Positions 5,539 to 6,100 of a stretch of 6,100 nucleotides of DNA are shown here, one piece after another (within the stretch, counting starts at the first letter, position 1; each line of letters starts with the position of its first letter). The notes under the pieces are model-generated. The model saw nothing but the letters and a program-made list of their open reading frames with translations, was not told the DNA's origin and made no database searches. Location: NCBI GenBank assembly GCA_021442505.1, contig JABUTC010000034.1, positions 17,930-24,029 on the forward strand. Reading direction: 5' to 3'. The DNA is from Mogibacterium sp. (GTDB lineage Bacteria > Bacillota > Clostridia > Peptostreptococcales > Anaerovoracaceae). The position numbers and the translations under genes were made by a program.

Positions 5539-6100
5539 ATGGAAGCTAAAAAGACTATTCTTATTGTAGAGGACAACGACATAAATCGCGAAATGCTGTC
5601 TATGATTCTGGAGGACAAGTACAATGTTGTAGCGGTTGAAAACGGATTGCTCGGCATTGAAAAACTCCACGAACTCGGTAAACAGATTTCGCTTATTATG
5701 CTCGATATTCAGATGCCTGTTATGAACGGATACGAGTTCCTCGACTCCGTAAGGGAAGAGGGTGTCTACACAGACATCCCAATCATCGTTACGACGGGCG
5801 GTAACACTGATGAAGAGCAGATAAAGAGCCTCGACAAGGGAGCTTCCGATTTCGTAGTAAAGCCGTACAACGCGGATGTAATTATGAAGAGAGCCGAGGC
5901 CCTCATCAGGCTGAGAGAGACATCAGCCGTACTGCACAAGGTTGAAAAAGACGTTGTCACCGGCGCATACAACAAAGAGTTTTTCATGGAGTATGTTTCG
6001 CAGCAGCTCGAGAGAAAACCTTACAACGAGTACGACATACTGTGCGCGGAGGTAGAGTCTTTTGACCTTCTGTACGGACGTTATGGAAAGGCGACGAGCG
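5539..6100 (+). CDS. Response regulator with CheY-like receiver and GGDEF-type domain (5' part, runs off window)
   Basis: The 187 visible codons encode a receiver domain (1 to about 122) joined by a short helix to the start of a GGDEF-type domain. Receiver residues are complete: acidic pair Glu11-Asp12 in ILIVEDND, phospho-acceptor Asp56 in MLDIQMPVMNG, Thr85/Thr86 in IIVTTGG, and Lys108 in VVKPY. The GGDEF domain opens with DVVTGAYNKEFF (138-149), matching the family D..TG..N pattern. The next conserved region, usually D-x-D-x-F-K-x-I-N-D, reads AEVESFDLLYGRYG (170-183): the Asp residues are Glu and the GTP-contacting Asn-Asp is Tyr-Gly. This suggests a degenerate cyclase domain, possibly a GTP sensor or partner of a downstream EAL domain outside the window. 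The start is fixed by GGAGGA (5527-5532) 6-7 bases upstream. It lies downstream of a c-di-GMP-I riboswitch. It is cut at the window edge, so the GG(D/E)EF loop itself is not visible. Confidence 0.92.
   Translation, partial: MEAKKTILIVEDNDINREMLSMILEDKYNVVAVENGLLGIEKLHELGKQISLIMLDIQMPVMNGYEFLDSVREEGVYTDIPIIVTTGGNTDEEQIKSLDKGASDFVVKPYNADVIMKRAEALIRLRETSAVLHKVEKDVVTGAYNKEFFMEYVSQQLERKPYNEYDILCAEVESFDLLYGRYGKATS

Overview
The window looks like a chromosomal piece of a moderate-GC, low-GC-lineage Firmicute, most likely a clostridial (Eubacteriales-type) anaerobe. The evidence is the mix of Firmicute-typical families (DUF1934, DUF1846/UPF0371, a DUF2974 lipase-like protein, a membrane-anchored HtrA), strong purine-rich ribosome binding sites, intrinsic terminators and a GEMM-I (cyclic di-GMP class I) riboswitch. 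Genus cannot be named from the sequence alone. No mobile element, CRISPR array, tRNA or rRNA was seen.

Layout. Positions 1-805 (minus strand) hold the N-terminal 268 codons of an HtrA/DegP-type membrane-anchored serine protease whose catalytic serine and PDZ region lie outside the window. A divergent AT-rich intergenic region (806-961) separates it from a plus-strand pair: a DUF1934 beta-barrel protein (962-1435) and a DUF1846 protein (1465-2976), closed by a strong terminator (2992-3018). A second plus-strand pair follows: a DUF2974 alpha/beta-hydrolase-like protein (3045-4208) that overlaps by one base a ten-helix EamA/DMT-family transporter (4208-5107).

The most interesting part is 5108-5538, a 431-base stretch without a convincing protein gene. 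It contains a promoter-like sequence (5112-5138), a clear c-di-GMP-I riboswitch aptamer (about 5165-5239) with the ligand-contacting bases conserved, then about 190 bases that fold by eye into several hairpins inside a long-range helix, then a strong intrinsic terminator (5429-5457). A second promoter-like sequence (5483-5510) and a very good ribosome binding site precede the final gene. That gene (5539 to the window end) encodes a CheY-like receiver domain followed by the start of a GGDEF-type domain whose first active-site region looks degenerate.

How the parts may work together: a c-di-GMP sensor RNA sits directly upstream of a response regulator from the c-di-GMP signalling family, suggesting feedback. 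The unusually long structured segment between aptamer and terminator, and a possible separate promoter for the downstream gene, leave open two models: a riboswitch with a large expression platform or second RNA domain, or a stand-alone c-di-GMP-sensing small RNA of roughly 310 nt. The first and last genes are cut by the window edges.
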